A program made the translations under genes and the position numbers. Shown one piece after another: positions 1-6,920 of a stretch of DNA of 10,024 bases; within the stretch, counting starts at the first letter, position 1, and each line of letters starts with the position of its first letter. Below the pieces are notes generated by a model. That model made no database searches. It was not told where the DNA came from and was given only the letters and a program-made list of their open reading frames with translations. This DNA is from Bacillota bacterium (GTDB lineage Bacteria > Bacillota > Clostridia > Christensenellales > QAND01): positions 1-10,024 of the forward strand of contig DXZF01000292.1 of the NCBI GenBank assembly GCA_019415425.1, in the 5' to 3' direction.

Positions 1-703
1 TCTTCACCGCTTTGGCCACCTCGTACACCATGCGCAGCGCCACGGGTTTGACGGCCGGGCCCGAAAGCCCACCCGTGACATTTGCCAGAATGGGCCGGCG
101 CGCACGCGCATCTACCGCCATACCCGTCAGGGTGTTGATGAGCGAGACCGCATCCGCCCCGGCATCTTCCACTGCGCAAGCGATCTGTGCAATATTGCTG
201 ACATTGGGGGTCAGTTTGACCATCAGCGGCACCTCGCAGTGCGCCTTGCACAGCTTGGTAATCTCATAGGCCGACTGTGGCGACGTGCCAAACGCCATCG
301 CGCCCTGCTTGACGTTGGGGCAGGAGATGTTCAATTCCACCATGTCAAACTTCTGCCCGCAAAGGGTGTCCAGCACCTTGAGATATTCCTCTTCGCTGGC
401 GCCCGATACGTTGACCACAATGCGCGTTCCCAGCGTCTGCATGTACGGCAGCTCTTCGCTGACAAATGCCGTGACGCCCGGATTCTGCAGTCCCACTGCA
501 TTGAGGCAGCCCGAAGGCGTTTCCGCGATGCGCGGCGTGGGATTTCCCAGGCGCGGTTCGCCCGTTACCGCTTTGCTGCTGATGCCGCCCAACCGGCTCA
601 GATCCTGATAGTGCGCCATTTCCCTGCCGTATCCGAACGTACCGGAAGCGGCGATGAGGGGATTTTGAAATGTGACGCCCGCTACATTGACTGCTAAATT
701 CAT
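1..703 (-). CDS. pyrD: Dihydroorotate dehydrogenase, class 1B catalytic subunit (partial, C-terminus beyond window)
   Basis: PyrD oxidises dihydroorotate to orotate on FMN in the cytoplasm, the fourth step of de novo pyrimidine synthesis. The 234 visible residues read as a TIM-barrel DHODH: an N-terminal AASGTFGYG segment (residues 18-26), a lysine at 44, CLNAVGLQNPG at 66-76, the NISCPN motif at 125-130 whose Cys128 matches the catalytic base of class 1 enzymes, Lys163 in MVKLTPN, and the phosphate-binding GGLSGPAVKP at 211-220. The catalytic Cys (rather than Ser) excludes class 2, and the adjacent pyrK identifies subclass 1B, the NAD-linked heterotetramer. The ATG overlaps the pyrK stop in an ATGA (700-703), with a GGAGA ribosome site inside the end of pyrK, suggesting coupled translation of the two subunits. 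The reading frame is open to the left edge; roughly 65-75 residues should be missing compared with the usual length of about 305. Confidence 0.97.
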   Translation of the reverse strand, partial: MNLAVNVAGVTFQNPLIAASGTFGYGREMAHYQDLSRLGGISSKAVTGEPRLGNPTPRIAETPSGCLNAVGLQNPGVTAFVSEELPYMQTLGTRIVVNVSGASEEEYLKVLDTLCGQKFDMVELNISCPNVKQGAMAFGTSPQSAYEITKLCKAHCEVPLMVKLTPNVSNIAQIACAVEDAGADAVSLINTLTGMAVDARARRPILANVTGGLSGPAVKPVALRMVYEVAKAVK

Positions 704-1488
704 CGCACGATCTCCTTCCAGTCAAATACCGGCCCATCCAGGCACACGCGCTGGCGGCTGACTTCGCCCTGGCGCAAAATCTCGCACGTACAGGTCATGC
801 ACGCACCCATGCCGCAGCCCATGCGCTCTTCCAACGAGACGTAACACGGCACATGGGGAAACCGCTCCATCACCGCGTACAGCGAACGATACATGGGTGC
901 CGGACCGCAGACAAAGATGGCGTCGGTGCGTGCACCGCTCTCAAGACGTCTTTGCAGCGCACTGGTCACAAAGCCCTGTTCGCCAAAGGAACCGTCGTCG
1001 GTCATCCATTGGACGTGGCGGCACACGCGCTCAAATTCCTCGCGCTGATAGATCCATTCACTGCTGCGGAACCCAAGGATGGCGTCAAAGGCGACTTCCG
1101 TTTCCTGCTGTGGCAGCAACTTGAGCGGCGCGCACCCGATACCGCCGCCCAACAGGACGCATTCCCTGGCGCCCTCGGGTACGGAAAAGCCGTTGCCCAA
1201 TGGGCCGAGAACCGAGAGCACATCGCCCGGCTTGCACGCGGCAAACGCATGTGTACCCGCCCCTTTGAGCTGATACACCAGCTCCAAACGGCCCTGTGCA
1301 TTGTGATATCCGTGGATGCTAATGGGCCTGCGCAAGATCAGATCCGGCCTTCCCGGCACCTGCAGGTGCACAAAGCGACCGGGCCAATACAGTTTTTCTT
1401 TACCCGCGCCCACGTCCAGCCACATCAGGTACGTATCCCTGGCCACGGGCACATTTTTCAACACATTGCAATTCTGTATGCGTTGCAT
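700..1488 (-). CDS. pyrK: Dihydroorotate dehydrogenase B electron-transfer subunit, FAD/2Fe-2S
   Basis: PyrK passes electrons from the FMN of PyrD through a 2Fe-2S centre and FAD to NAD+. The 262-residue product has the ferredoxin-reductase layout: an N-terminal beta-barrel FAD domain with RRPIS at 53-57, a nucleotide-binding domain with GGGIGCAPL at 114-122 and CGP at 194-196, and a C-terminal cluster-binding segment. The cluster cysteines are C225, C230, C233 and C249 (Cx4Cx2Cx15C), the spacing known for PyrK; an additional C235 lies inside the motif. The start at 1488 was chosen because a GGAGG sits just upstream and the protein then begins directly at the FAD domain. A longer reading frame to 1617 would overlap the end of pyrF and adds only arginine/glycine-rich sequence with no family match, so I reject it. 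It lies 14 nt downstream of pyrF and overlaps pyrD by 4 nt. Confidence 0.97.
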   Translation of the reverse strand: MQRIQNCNVLKNVPVARDTYLMWLDVGAGKEKLYWPGRFVHLQVPGRPDLILRRPISIHGYHNAQGRLELVYQLKGAGTHAFAACKPGDVLSVLGPLGNGFSVPEGARECVLLGGGIGCAPLKLLPQQETEVAFDAILGFRSSEWIYQREEFERVCRHVQWMTDDGSFGEQGFVTSALQRRLESGARTDAIFVCGPAPMYRSLYAVMERFPHVPCYVSLEERMGCGMGACMTCTCEILRQGEVSRQRVCLDGPVFDWKEIVR

Positions 1489-1502
1489 CTTGCCCTCCCA
1501 CT

Positions 1503-2432
1503 TCAATACGCCAGACGCCCGGCTGCCGCCAGAGAGGCCAACAGATCTTCCCGCATGGCGATGGCCGCCTGCCGCGTGGCCTCTGCATACGGAAGGTCGC
1601 TCTTCTGATGGGCGCACAACAGGCTGCGTGAAGCGTTGACGACAGCGCCAAAGCCCTTTTCATCAAAGCACAGCGCCAGATCGCTTCCCTTGGCGCCCTG
1701 TGCGCCGTAGCCCGGCACCAAAAATGGAAGCGTCGGATACGCCTGGCGCAGCTTGGCGCCCTGCTCCGGGTACGTGGCGCCTACCACTGCGCCGATGGAG
1801 GAGTAACCGTATGCGCCAACCAGCGGCGCGCCGCACTGCGTCACCATCTGTGCCACATGATCGTAGATCGGGCGGCCCTCCACCTCCAGATCCTGCAGCT
1901 GACCGGAAGAGGGGTTGCTGGTCTTGACCAGCACGAAGATCCCCTTATTCTGCTTTTCACACGCCTCTACAAACGGCGCGATGCCATCCATCCCCAGATA
2001 CGGCGTCACCGTCAAAAAATCGGCGTTAAACGCGGCGCGCGCTTGTCCATCGGGGAACGGCGTCCTGTCAAGGTATGCGAACGCATACGCCTGCGCCGTA
2101 GAGCCGATGTCGTTTCGCTTGCCATCACAGATGGTGATAAACCCGCGCGAACTGGCTTCGGCAATCAAATCCGCGAGCAGCTGCACGCCCTCTGGGCCAT
2201 ACATCTCGTAATAGGCGGACTGCAGCTTCACACACGGAATGAGATCCTGTACCGCATCCATGAGTGCAAGGTTGAACGTTCTAAGCAGCGACACCGCACT
2301 TTCAAACGGCGCGCCGGGGTCAAAGGTATCCAGCATGGCCTGCGGCAAATACTCCAGCCGCGTGTCCAGCCCCAAAATGGAGGGATTGCGCTTTTGTGCC
2401 ACTGCATCAAACAGCCGATCTACGACTTTCAT
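1503..2432 (-). CDS. pyrF: Orotidine 5'-phosphate decarboxylase, group 2
   Basis: PyrF decarboxylates OMP to UMP, the last step of the pathway. The 309-residue protein has the catalytic array DGKRNDI at 103-109 (D103, K105 and D108 of the D-x-K-x-x-D charge network), preceded by a Lys in PCVKLQSAYYE (66-76). Near the end are the phosphate-binding loop PGYGAQG (240-246) and VNASRS (265-270) with Arg269. The length above 300 residues and the DGKRNDIGSTA form of the active site fit the longer group 2 enzymes found in many Clostridia, Actinobacteria and Myxococcus rather than the shorter E. coli/B. subtilis type. The ATG has a strong GAGGAGG seven bases upstream. It starts 12 nt after pyrC ends and is followed after 14 nt by pyrK, so it is clearly an operon member. 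Confidence 0.97.
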   Translation of the reverse strand: MKVVDRLFDAVAQKRNPSILGLDTRLEYLPQAMLDTFDPGAPFESAVSLLRTFNLALMDAVQDLIPCVKLQSAYYEMYGPEGVQLLADLIAEASSRGFITICDGKRNDIGSTAQAYAFAYLDRTPFPDGQARAAFNADFLTVTPYLGMDGIAPFVEACEKQNKGIFVLVKTSNPSSGQLQDLEVEGRPIYDHVAQMVTQCGAPLVGAYGYSSIGAVVGATYPEQGAKLRQAYPTLPFLVPGYGAQGAKGSDLALCFDEKGFGAVVNASRSLLCAHQKSDLPYAEATRQAAIAMREDLLASLAAAGRLAY

Positions 2433-2444
2433 TCTCGTTCCTCC

Positions 2445-3731
2445 TCAATCCACCATTTTGTAGTCCCGGACCACGTGCCGGCCATCGACGAACACGTCGC
2501 TCGCTTTGCCCGTCAGTTCCCAGCCCAGATACGGCGTATTCTTTCCCTTGGTCTGCAGCTCTTCAGCGCGCACCGTCCATTGCTTTTGTGGATCGAATAC
2601 CGTCACATCGGCACGCCCGCCTTCGTGCAACACGCCCATATCCACGCCCAGAATGCGCGCGGGCAAAACGCTCATCCGCTCCACCCAGTGCGCTACGTCC
2701 ATTGCGCCCGTCTGTACGAGGTACATATACCCCAGCGCCAGCGACGTCTCCAACCCCGAAATGCCGTTGGCGGCCATGTCAAATTCCACATCCTTGTCGT
2801 CGATGTGGTGCGGCGCATGGTCCGTCACAATGGCATCCACCGTGCCGTCTGCGATGGCGGCAATGGCGGCCTGCCTGTCCGCTTCGGTGCGCAGCGGCGG
2901 ATTCATCTTGGTATTGGTGTCAAAGCCCATGCACGCTTCATCCGTCAGGGTGAAATAATGCGGGCACGTCTCGCACGTCACACGTACGCCGCGCGCCTTG
3001 GCCTGCCGCACCAGTTCAAAACCGTACGCCGTGGACACGTGGCAGATGTGCACTTTGCCCGCATACGTCTGCGCCAAAATGATCTCGCGGGCAATCATCG
3101 TCTCTTCGGCGGCGCGGGTATTGCCGCGCAGGCCCGACATGGTAGAGGCATAGCCCTCGTTCATCGCTCCGCCGTTGACCAGCGTTAGATTCTCGCAGTG
3201 TGAGAGCAGCAACGCATCAAAATTCTTGGCATAGACCATGGCATTGCGCATCACAAGGTCGCTCACCACCGGGTTGCCATCATCGGAGAACCCGACTGCG
3301 CCGGCCTGTTGCAAAAAGCCCATCTCGGTCAGTTCCTGGCCCTTCTGCCCCTTGGTGATGGCGGCAATCGGGTACACGCGGGCATAGCCCGCCTGCGCCG
3401 CCCTATCGTAAATGCGCCGCACTGCGTCCTCGCTGTCGATCACGGGCGCGGTGTTGGGCATACAGGCGACGGCCGTAAAGCCGCCTGCAACCGCTGCGCG
3501 CGTACCGCTCAGAATCGTCTCTTTGTACTCAAAGCCGGGTTCGCGCAGATGGACGTGCATATCCAGCAGGCCGGGAAATACGTATTTGCCGCTTGCGTCC
3601 ACCTGTTGGGCCGTATCGTCCACAATGTGCTCGGCCATCTTTATTACTTTGCCATCCTCCAACAGGACGTCCAGCCGGCCACTTGCGCCGCCCGGGTTGA
3701 CGACCTCGCCGGAATGAATCAATATCTTCAT
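2445..3731 (-). CDS. pyrC: Dihydroorotase, class I
   Basis: PyrC cyclises carbamoyl-aspartate to dihydroorotate, third step of the pathway, as a zinc amidohydrolase. The 428-residue length and motifs match class I enzymes. DMHVHLREPG supplies His59 and His61, FSDDG supplies Asp151 as the bridging ligand, and His178 (SHCE), His231 (CHVST) and the catalytic Asp304 (VTDHAPH) complete the set. All expected metal ligands are present, so it should be active and not one of the inactive PyrC-like partners of ATCase seen in some bacteria. MPNT at 91-94 and NPPLR at 277-281 contribute to the substrate site in this family. The ATG overlaps the pyrB stop as ATGA (3728-3731), with GGAGGAG upstream inside pyrB, so translation is probably coupled to pyrB. 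pyrF follows after 12 nt. Confidence 0.98.
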   Translation of the reverse strand: MKILIHSGEVVNPGGASGRLDVLLEDGKVIKMAEHIVDDTAQQVDASGKYVFPGLLDMHVHLREPGFEYKETILSGTRAAVAGGFTAVACMPNTAPVIDSEDAVRRIYDRAAQAGYARVYPIAAITKGQKGQELTEMGFLQQAGAVGFSDDGNPVVSDLVMRNAMVYAKNFDALLLSHCENLTLVNGGAMNEGYASTMSGLRGNTRAAEETMIAREIILAQTYAGKVHICHVSTAYGFELVRQAKARGVRVTCETCPHYFTLTDEACMGFDTNTKMNPPLRTEADRQAAIAAIADGTVDAIVTDHAPHHIDDKDVEFDMAANGISGLETSLALGYMYLVQTGAMDVAHWVERMSVLPARILGVDMGVLHEGGRADVTVFDPQKQWTVRAEELQTKGKNTPYLGWELTGKASDVFVDGRHVVRDYKMVD

Positions 3732-4651
3732 GCTCTCTCTCCTCCGTTTGCCAGCATGTCCAAAATGGCCATGCGCACCGCCACGCCGTTTTGCACCTGA
3801 TCGCGTATGACGCTCTGCTCACAGTCCGCCGCATAGCTGGACAGCTCCACGCCGCGGTTCACGGGCCCGGGATGCATCACCAGCGCGCCCGGCTTGGCAA
3901 GCGCCAGCGTGTCCATCCCAATGCCAAAGAAATGGTGGTATTCGCGCACAGAGGGGAACAGCCCAGCCTTTTGCCGCTCCCGCTGGATGCGCAGGCCCAT
4001 TACGACGTCGGCCCTCTGGACCGCAGCGCGAATGTCGTTCCCGGTATGTACGCCCAGCCTGCCAAATTCCGGCGGCATCAGCGTGCTGGGGCCTGCAAAG
4101 TACAGCTTTGCCCCCATGGCCATCAGCCCGTATGCGTCGCTGCGCGCCACGCGCGAGTGCAACGCATCGCCGATGATGGCGATCTTCAATCCATCGATAG
4201 CGCCAAAGCGTTCCCGAATGGTAAACATATCCAACAGCGCCTGCGTCGGATGCTCGTTCATGCCATCCCCCGCGTTGACCACGCTGGCCTTGACGTGTTT
4301 GGCCAGCAGATGCGGTGCGCCCGACATCGGATGGCGCATGATGATGATATCCACCCCCATCATGTCCAGCGTGGCGCCGGTGTCGATCAACGTCTCCCCC
4401 TTGGCCACGCTGCTGGCCGATGCCGACATGTTGGCAGATGCCGCCCCCATGTACTTGGACGCCAGTTCAAAGCTCATGCGCGTACGCGTGCTGTTCTCAT
4501 AGAACAGCGTCACCACGCTCTTGCCCTGCAGGTGTGAGACGCGTTTGTGCTCGCTGCGCACAATCTGCTTCATCTCCACAGCGCGATCCAGAATCGCTTC
4601 CATTTGTTTGCGCGGCATACCGCGCAATCCCAACAGATCCTGTTTTTGCAT
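3728..4651 (-). CDS. pyrB: Aspartate carbamoyltransferase catalytic chain
   Basis: PyrB condenses carbamoyl phosphate with aspartate to carbamoyl-aspartate, the committed step. The 307-residue product contains the carbamoyl-phosphate loop STRTR (54-58) in FYENSTRTRMSFE, SVAKGET with Lys84 reaching into the neighbouring active site, HPTQ (134-137), the hinge-region GDALHSRVARS (161-171), Arg221 in GLRIQRER, and HPGPVNRG (260-267). These are the ATCase hallmarks and distinguish it from ornithine carbamoyltransferase. No pyrI regulatory chain is adjacent, as in Bacillus, so feedback control probably acts through PyrR on transcription instead of on the enzyme. The ATG has AAAGGA upstream; pyrR ends 22 nt before it and pyrC overlaps its stop. 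Confidence 0.98.
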   Translation of the reverse strand: MQKQDLLGLRGMPRKQMEAILDRAVEMKQIVRSEHKRVSHLQGKSVVTLFYENSTRTRMSFELASKYMGAASANMSASASSVAKGETLIDTGATLDMMGVDIIIMRHPMSGAPHLLAKHVKASVVNAGDGMNEHPTQALLDMFTIRERFGAIDGLKIAIIGDALHSRVARSDAYGLMAMGAKLYFAGPSTLMPPEFGRLGVHTGNDIRAAVQRADVVMGLRIQRERQKAGLFPSVREYHHFFGIGMDTLALAKPGALVMHPGPVNRGVELSSYAADCEQSVIRDQVQNGVAVRMAILDMLANGGERA

Positions 4652-4673
4652 CCCCAGTTCCTTTCTGCGCTGT

Positions 4674-5225
4674 TTACAGCGACTCAGTTTCTTTGGTAAG
4701 TACCACTTCGTCTTTGCCGTCGATCTCGCTGACGCACACGTTGATCAGTTCCCGATTGCTGGTCGGCACGTTCTTTCCCACAAAATCCGCCCGGATGGGC
4801 AGTTCGCGGTGTTCGCGATCGATGAGCGCGGCAAACTGAATGGCGCACGGGCGTCCCAAATCGATGATGGCGTCGATGGCTGCGCGCGCCGTCTTTCCGG
4901 TATAGAGCACATCGTCCACCAGAATCACCGTCCGACCGCGCAGCGGAAACAGGACGTTGGTGCCCTTTAAAATTGGCAACTCTGCCAAAAGCGAAAGATC
5001 CTCGCGATAAAAGCTGATATCCAAACTGCCCCAGTCGGGCCATACGCCGGTATACTGCGCAATGCGCTCTACCAGGCGCTTGGAAAGCGGTACGCCGCGG
5101 CGCTGAATGCCGATCAGCGCTACCTCCTTCATATTGGGATTGCGCTCGATCATCTCATGTGCCATGCGTGAGAGTGCACGATCCATTGCCCCCGCATCCA
5201 TAATCAACACATCTGTCTGTGCCAC
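4674..5225 (-). CDS. pyrR: PyrR, UMP-responsive RNA-binding attenuation protein / uracil phosphoribosyltransferase
   Basis: PyrR binds pyr leader RNA when UMP is high and promotes termination; many homologues also have weak uracil phosphoribosyltransferase activity. The 183-residue protein carries the PRPP loop VILVDDVLYTGKTARAA (100-116), RRG at 42-44, DISFYREDL (69-77), DREHRELPIRADFVGKN (136-152) and VPTS (153-156), all closely matching Bacillus PyrR by recall. The start is GTG at 5225, with GGAGGG six bases upstream. This places the conserved MDAGAMDRALSRMAHEMIERN where the B. subtilis protein has MxxxAIRRALTRIAHE. An upstream ATG in the same frame lies inside the leader terminator region and is unlikely. 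An ATG two bases upstream of the GTG is out of frame. It heads the pyr operon directly after the attenuator. Confidence 0.96.
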   Translation of the reverse strand: MAQTDVLIMDAGAMDRALSRMAHEMIERNPNMKEVALIGIQRRGVPLSKRLVERIAQYTGVWPDWGSLDISFYREDLSLLAELPILKGTNVLFPLRGRTVILVDDVLYTGKTARAAIDAIIDLGRPCAIQFAALIDREHRELPIRADFVGKNVPTSNRELINVCVSEIDGKDEVVLTKETESL

Positions 5226-5241
5226 ATCGATCCCTCCGTTC

Positions 5242-5271
5242 AAAAAAGCCCTGCCCGTCTGCAGGCAAGGC
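5242..5271 (-). terminator. Intrinsic terminator of the pyr leader
   Basis: An 8-bp stem (GCCTTGCC / GGCAGGGC, one G-U pair) with an 8-nt loop is followed by six T residues on the minus strand, ending about 10 bases before the pyrR ribosome site. It is the off-state of the attenuator. Because rluD ends only about 90 bases upstream and no other terminator lies between, it must also stop the lspA-rluD transcript. Confidence 0.88.
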
Positions 5272-5338
5272 CAAAACCCTATGGAAAACACCGTAGCCCT
5301 GCCGGCCTTTCAACGCAGCGGAAAGGCATATCAGGCGT
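5242..5338 (-). promoter_or_regulatory. pyr leader attenuator (PyrR-type)
   Basis: The transcribed leader between the putative start (about 5338) and pyrR can form three competing structures, all read directly from the sequence. (1) Anti-antiterminator: a 7-bp hairpin, arms 5321-5327 and 5305-5311, closed below by GCCTG (5332-5336) pairing with CAGGGC (5296-5301, one bulged G) across a small internal loop. (2) Antiterminator: GGCAGGGC at 5296-5303 pairing with GCCTTGCC at 5264-5271. (3) Terminator: the same GCCTTGCC pairing with a second GGCAGGGC at 5248-5255. Arms of (1) and (2) overlap, as do (2) and (3). This is the known architecture of PyrR attenuators. PyrR binding to (1) is inferred: the loop contains UCC...GUUG but only loosely resembles the PyrR site I remember from Bacillus. 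Confidence 0.8.
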
Positions 5339-5344
5339 GTGTCC

Positions 5345-5374
5345 AGTATAGCATGCGCTCAAGCGTTTTGTATA
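5345..5374 (-). promoter_or_regulatory. Probable pyr operon promoter
   Basis: On the minus strand TATACT (5345-5350) is a good -10 box preceded by TGC (extended -10), with a weak -35 TATACA (5369-5374) 18 bases upstream. The box overlaps the end of rluD (stop 5359-5361). It would start transcription near 5338, immediately before the first arm of the leader structure, which supports the assignment. Confidence 0.65.
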
Positions 5375-6294
5375 GAATCAATCGAGAGCCGCAGCCCGCG
5401 GCGCGCAAGCACGGCCTCGTAATCTGGCGGTAGCGGCGCGCAAAAACACATGCGTTCTCCCGTGTGTGGGTGCGTAAAAGTGATGCGAAAGGCGTGCAGC
5501 AACTGTCCCTTTGCGTGCGCCCGCTCCTTCTTGGGCCCGTACACTGGATCCCCCAGCAGGGGATGCTGCATATATGCCATGTGCACGCGAATCTGGTGGG
5601 TGCGGCCGGTATCCAACGCGCATACCAGCAGCGTGGCGTCGCCAAAGCGGTGCAAAACGCGGTAGTGCGTGCGCGCAGCACGCCCGTTTGCCACGACTGC
5701 CATCCGCTTGCGTTCTCTGGGGTCGCGTCCAATTGGCGCGTCGACCACGCCCACATCCTCTACAAAGTTCCCGGCCACCAGCGCCAGATACTCGCGCTTG
5801 ACCTCACGCCGTTGAATCGCCTGGCTCAATGCCTGATGCGCCTGATCGTTTTTGGCCACCAGCAGCAGGCCGGTCGTGTCCTTGTCCAACCGGTGTACAA
5901 TGCCCGGGCGCACTGCCCCGTTGATACCCGACAGATGATCCAGCGCGTACAGCAGGCCATTGACCATGGTTCCGTCCTGCACCCCGGCCCCAGGATGTAC
6001 CACCATCCCTCGCGGCTTATTGACCACGGCCAGATACGCATCTTGATAGAGGATCTCCAATTGCAGATCCTGTGGCTGCAGCTCCAGCGCCTGTACTGGC
6101 GGAATCTGTACGGTAAAGCACTCTCCTGCCCTGACCCGCTCGCCGGGTTTGGCCGCTTTCCCCTCCCGCAATACATGCCCCTGCTCCATCAGGTTGGCAA
6201 TGCGCGAACGCGTCAAGCCCGATGCCCTGGCCAGGTACGCATCAGCACGTTGTCCTACGTCTTCTGCCTGTACGCGATACGTCTGCGTGTTCAT
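5359..6294 (-). CDS. rluD: RluA/RluD-family 23S rRNA pseudouridine synthase
   Basis: This enzyme isomerises uridines to pseudouridine in RNA; the RluD group modifies helix 69 of 23S rRNA. The 311-residue product has an N-terminal S4 RNA-binding domain (about 14-70: QRADAYLARASGLTRSRIANLMEQGHVLREGK) and the catalytic domain with HRLDKDTTG at 134-142, where Asp137 is the catalytic aspartate. VNKPRGMVVHPG (91-102) and GRTHQIRVHM (230-239) are further family motifs. The start overlaps the lspA stop as ATGA (6291-6294); only a weak purine-rich site precedes it, so translation probably depends on coupling to lspA. The lspA-rluD-pyrR order matches Bacillus, where the gene is ylyB. The exact target uridine cannot be told from sequence, so the symbol denotes the family. 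Confidence 0.92.
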   Translation of the reverse strand: MNTQTYRVQAEDVGQRADAYLARASGLTRSRIANLMEQGHVLREGKAAKPGERVRAGECFTVQIPPVQALELQPQDLQLEILYQDAYLAVVNKPRGMVVHPGAGVQDGTMVNGLLYALDHLSGINGAVRPGIVHRLDKDTTGLLLVAKNDQAHQALSQAIQRREVKREYLALVAGNFVEDVGVVDAPIGRDPRERKRMAVVANGRAARTHYRVLHRFGDATLLVCALDTGRTHQIRVHMAYMQHPLLGDPVYGPKKERAHAKGQLLHAFRITFTHPHTGERMCFCAPLPPDYEAVLARRGLRLSIDSIQNA

Positions 6295-6770
6295 GCCTGC
6301 TTTTTCTCTTTTCGCTTCTTGATCATGGGCCAGAAGATGAGCAAAAACACGAACAGAATGGTACCGCAGGTGACGAAGATATCCGCTACGTTGAACACTG
6401 CAAAGCGGACGAACAGCGGATTGATCATGTCCACCACATACCCGTAGAGAATGCGGTCAATCAGATTGCCAATGGCCCCGCCCAGGATGCTGGCGATGGC
6501 GATGCGCAGCCAGATGGACTCCTGCGATCGATATCGGATCAGGTAGAACGTCAACAGGGCTATGACGACGACGGAGACGAGGATAAAGAACCACGTCTTT
6601 CCCCAGAACAGTGAAAAGGCAGCCCCCTTATTTTCCACATGGTGAAATTCCAGAACGCCCGGGATAACGTCCATTCTCCCTCCCGGCATCCCTTGCAGCG
6701 AGTGAATGGCCCACAGTTTGGACAACCGGTCCAATAGTACGGCTACACCCACAATGATGGATTCAAGCAT
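6291..6770 (-). CDS. lspA: Lipoprotein signal peptidase (signal peptidase II)
   Basis: LspA is an integral-membrane aspartyl protease that removes the signal peptide from diacylglyceryl-modified prolipoproteins. The 159-residue product has about four hydrophobic segments (3-22, 60-80, 88-106, 126-149). The conserved boxes are all present: LLDRLSK near residue 14, VENKGAAF (45-52), GNLIDR (101-106), VVDMI with catalytic Asp114, and FNVADIF with catalytic Asp130. The cytoplasmic tail is strongly basic (KKRKEKKQA). The start at 6770 was chosen over an ATG eight codons upstream because AGGAGG sits seven bases before it and the protein then starts directly with the first membrane helix. rluD overlaps its stop by 4 nt. 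An extended -10 promoter lies just upstream. Confidence 0.96.
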   Translation of the reverse strand: MLESIIVGVAVLLDRLSKLWAIHSLQGMPGGRMDVIPGVLEFHHVENKGAAFSLFWGKTWFFILVSVVVIALLTFYLIRYRSQESIWLRIAIASILGGAIGNLIDRILYGYVVDMINPLFVRFAVFNVADIFVTCGTILFVFLLIFWPMIKKRKEKKQA

Positions 6771-6808
6771 TGTGTTCCTCCTGCCCTTTTCCAAAACAAT
6801 GTCAATGT

Positions 6809-6837
6809 ATTATAGCATGCACAGCACCTCTGTGGAA
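6809..6837 (-). promoter_or_regulatory. Probable lspA-rluD promoter (extended -10)
   Basis: A perfect TATAAT (6809-6814) preceded by TGC (6815-6817) gives an extended -10 on the minus strand; the -35 position at 17-base spacing (TTCCAC, 6832-6837) is weak, which extended -10 promoters tolerate. It lies between the upstream terminator (6853-6883) and the lspA ribosome site, and would start near 6802. Confidence 0.75.
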
Positions 6838-6852
6838 CCTTGCATTTGCAGC

Positions 6853-6883
6853 AAAAAATGCCCGGCATCCCTCCGGGCATTTT
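6853..6883 (-). terminator. Intrinsic terminator after the DUF5665 gene
   Basis: An 11-bp perfect stem (arms 6855-6865 and 6873-6883, core AAAATGCCCGG) with a 7-nt loop ends in six T residues when read on the minus strand, about 40-70 bases after the DUF5665 stop. Read on the plus strand the T run is only four, so the main direction is minus. It insulates the lspA promoter from upstream transcription. Confidence 0.93.
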
Positions 6884-6920
6884 GCATCGCTTCATAGAAA
6901 ATCCGTACGATCCGAAGCCA

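Noticed and set aside
1489..1617. 43-residue N-terminal extension of PyrK
   Set aside because: It overlaps the pyrF coding end and does not resemble PyrK; GGAGG supports the start at 1488.
1857..3188. 443-codon open frame on the plus strand
   Set aside because: It lies opposite pyrF and pyrC, whose active-site motifs are intact. Its product is rich in His/Arg with no recognisable domain; a shadow of GC-rich codon use.
5464..6447. 327-codon open frame on the plus strand
   Set aside because: Antisense to rluD and lspA, both with complete motif sets; no domain in the product.
6855..6883. Hairpin as a bidirectional terminator
   Set aside because: Only four T residues follow on the plus strand and no plus-strand gene ends nearby, so it is called for the minus strand only.
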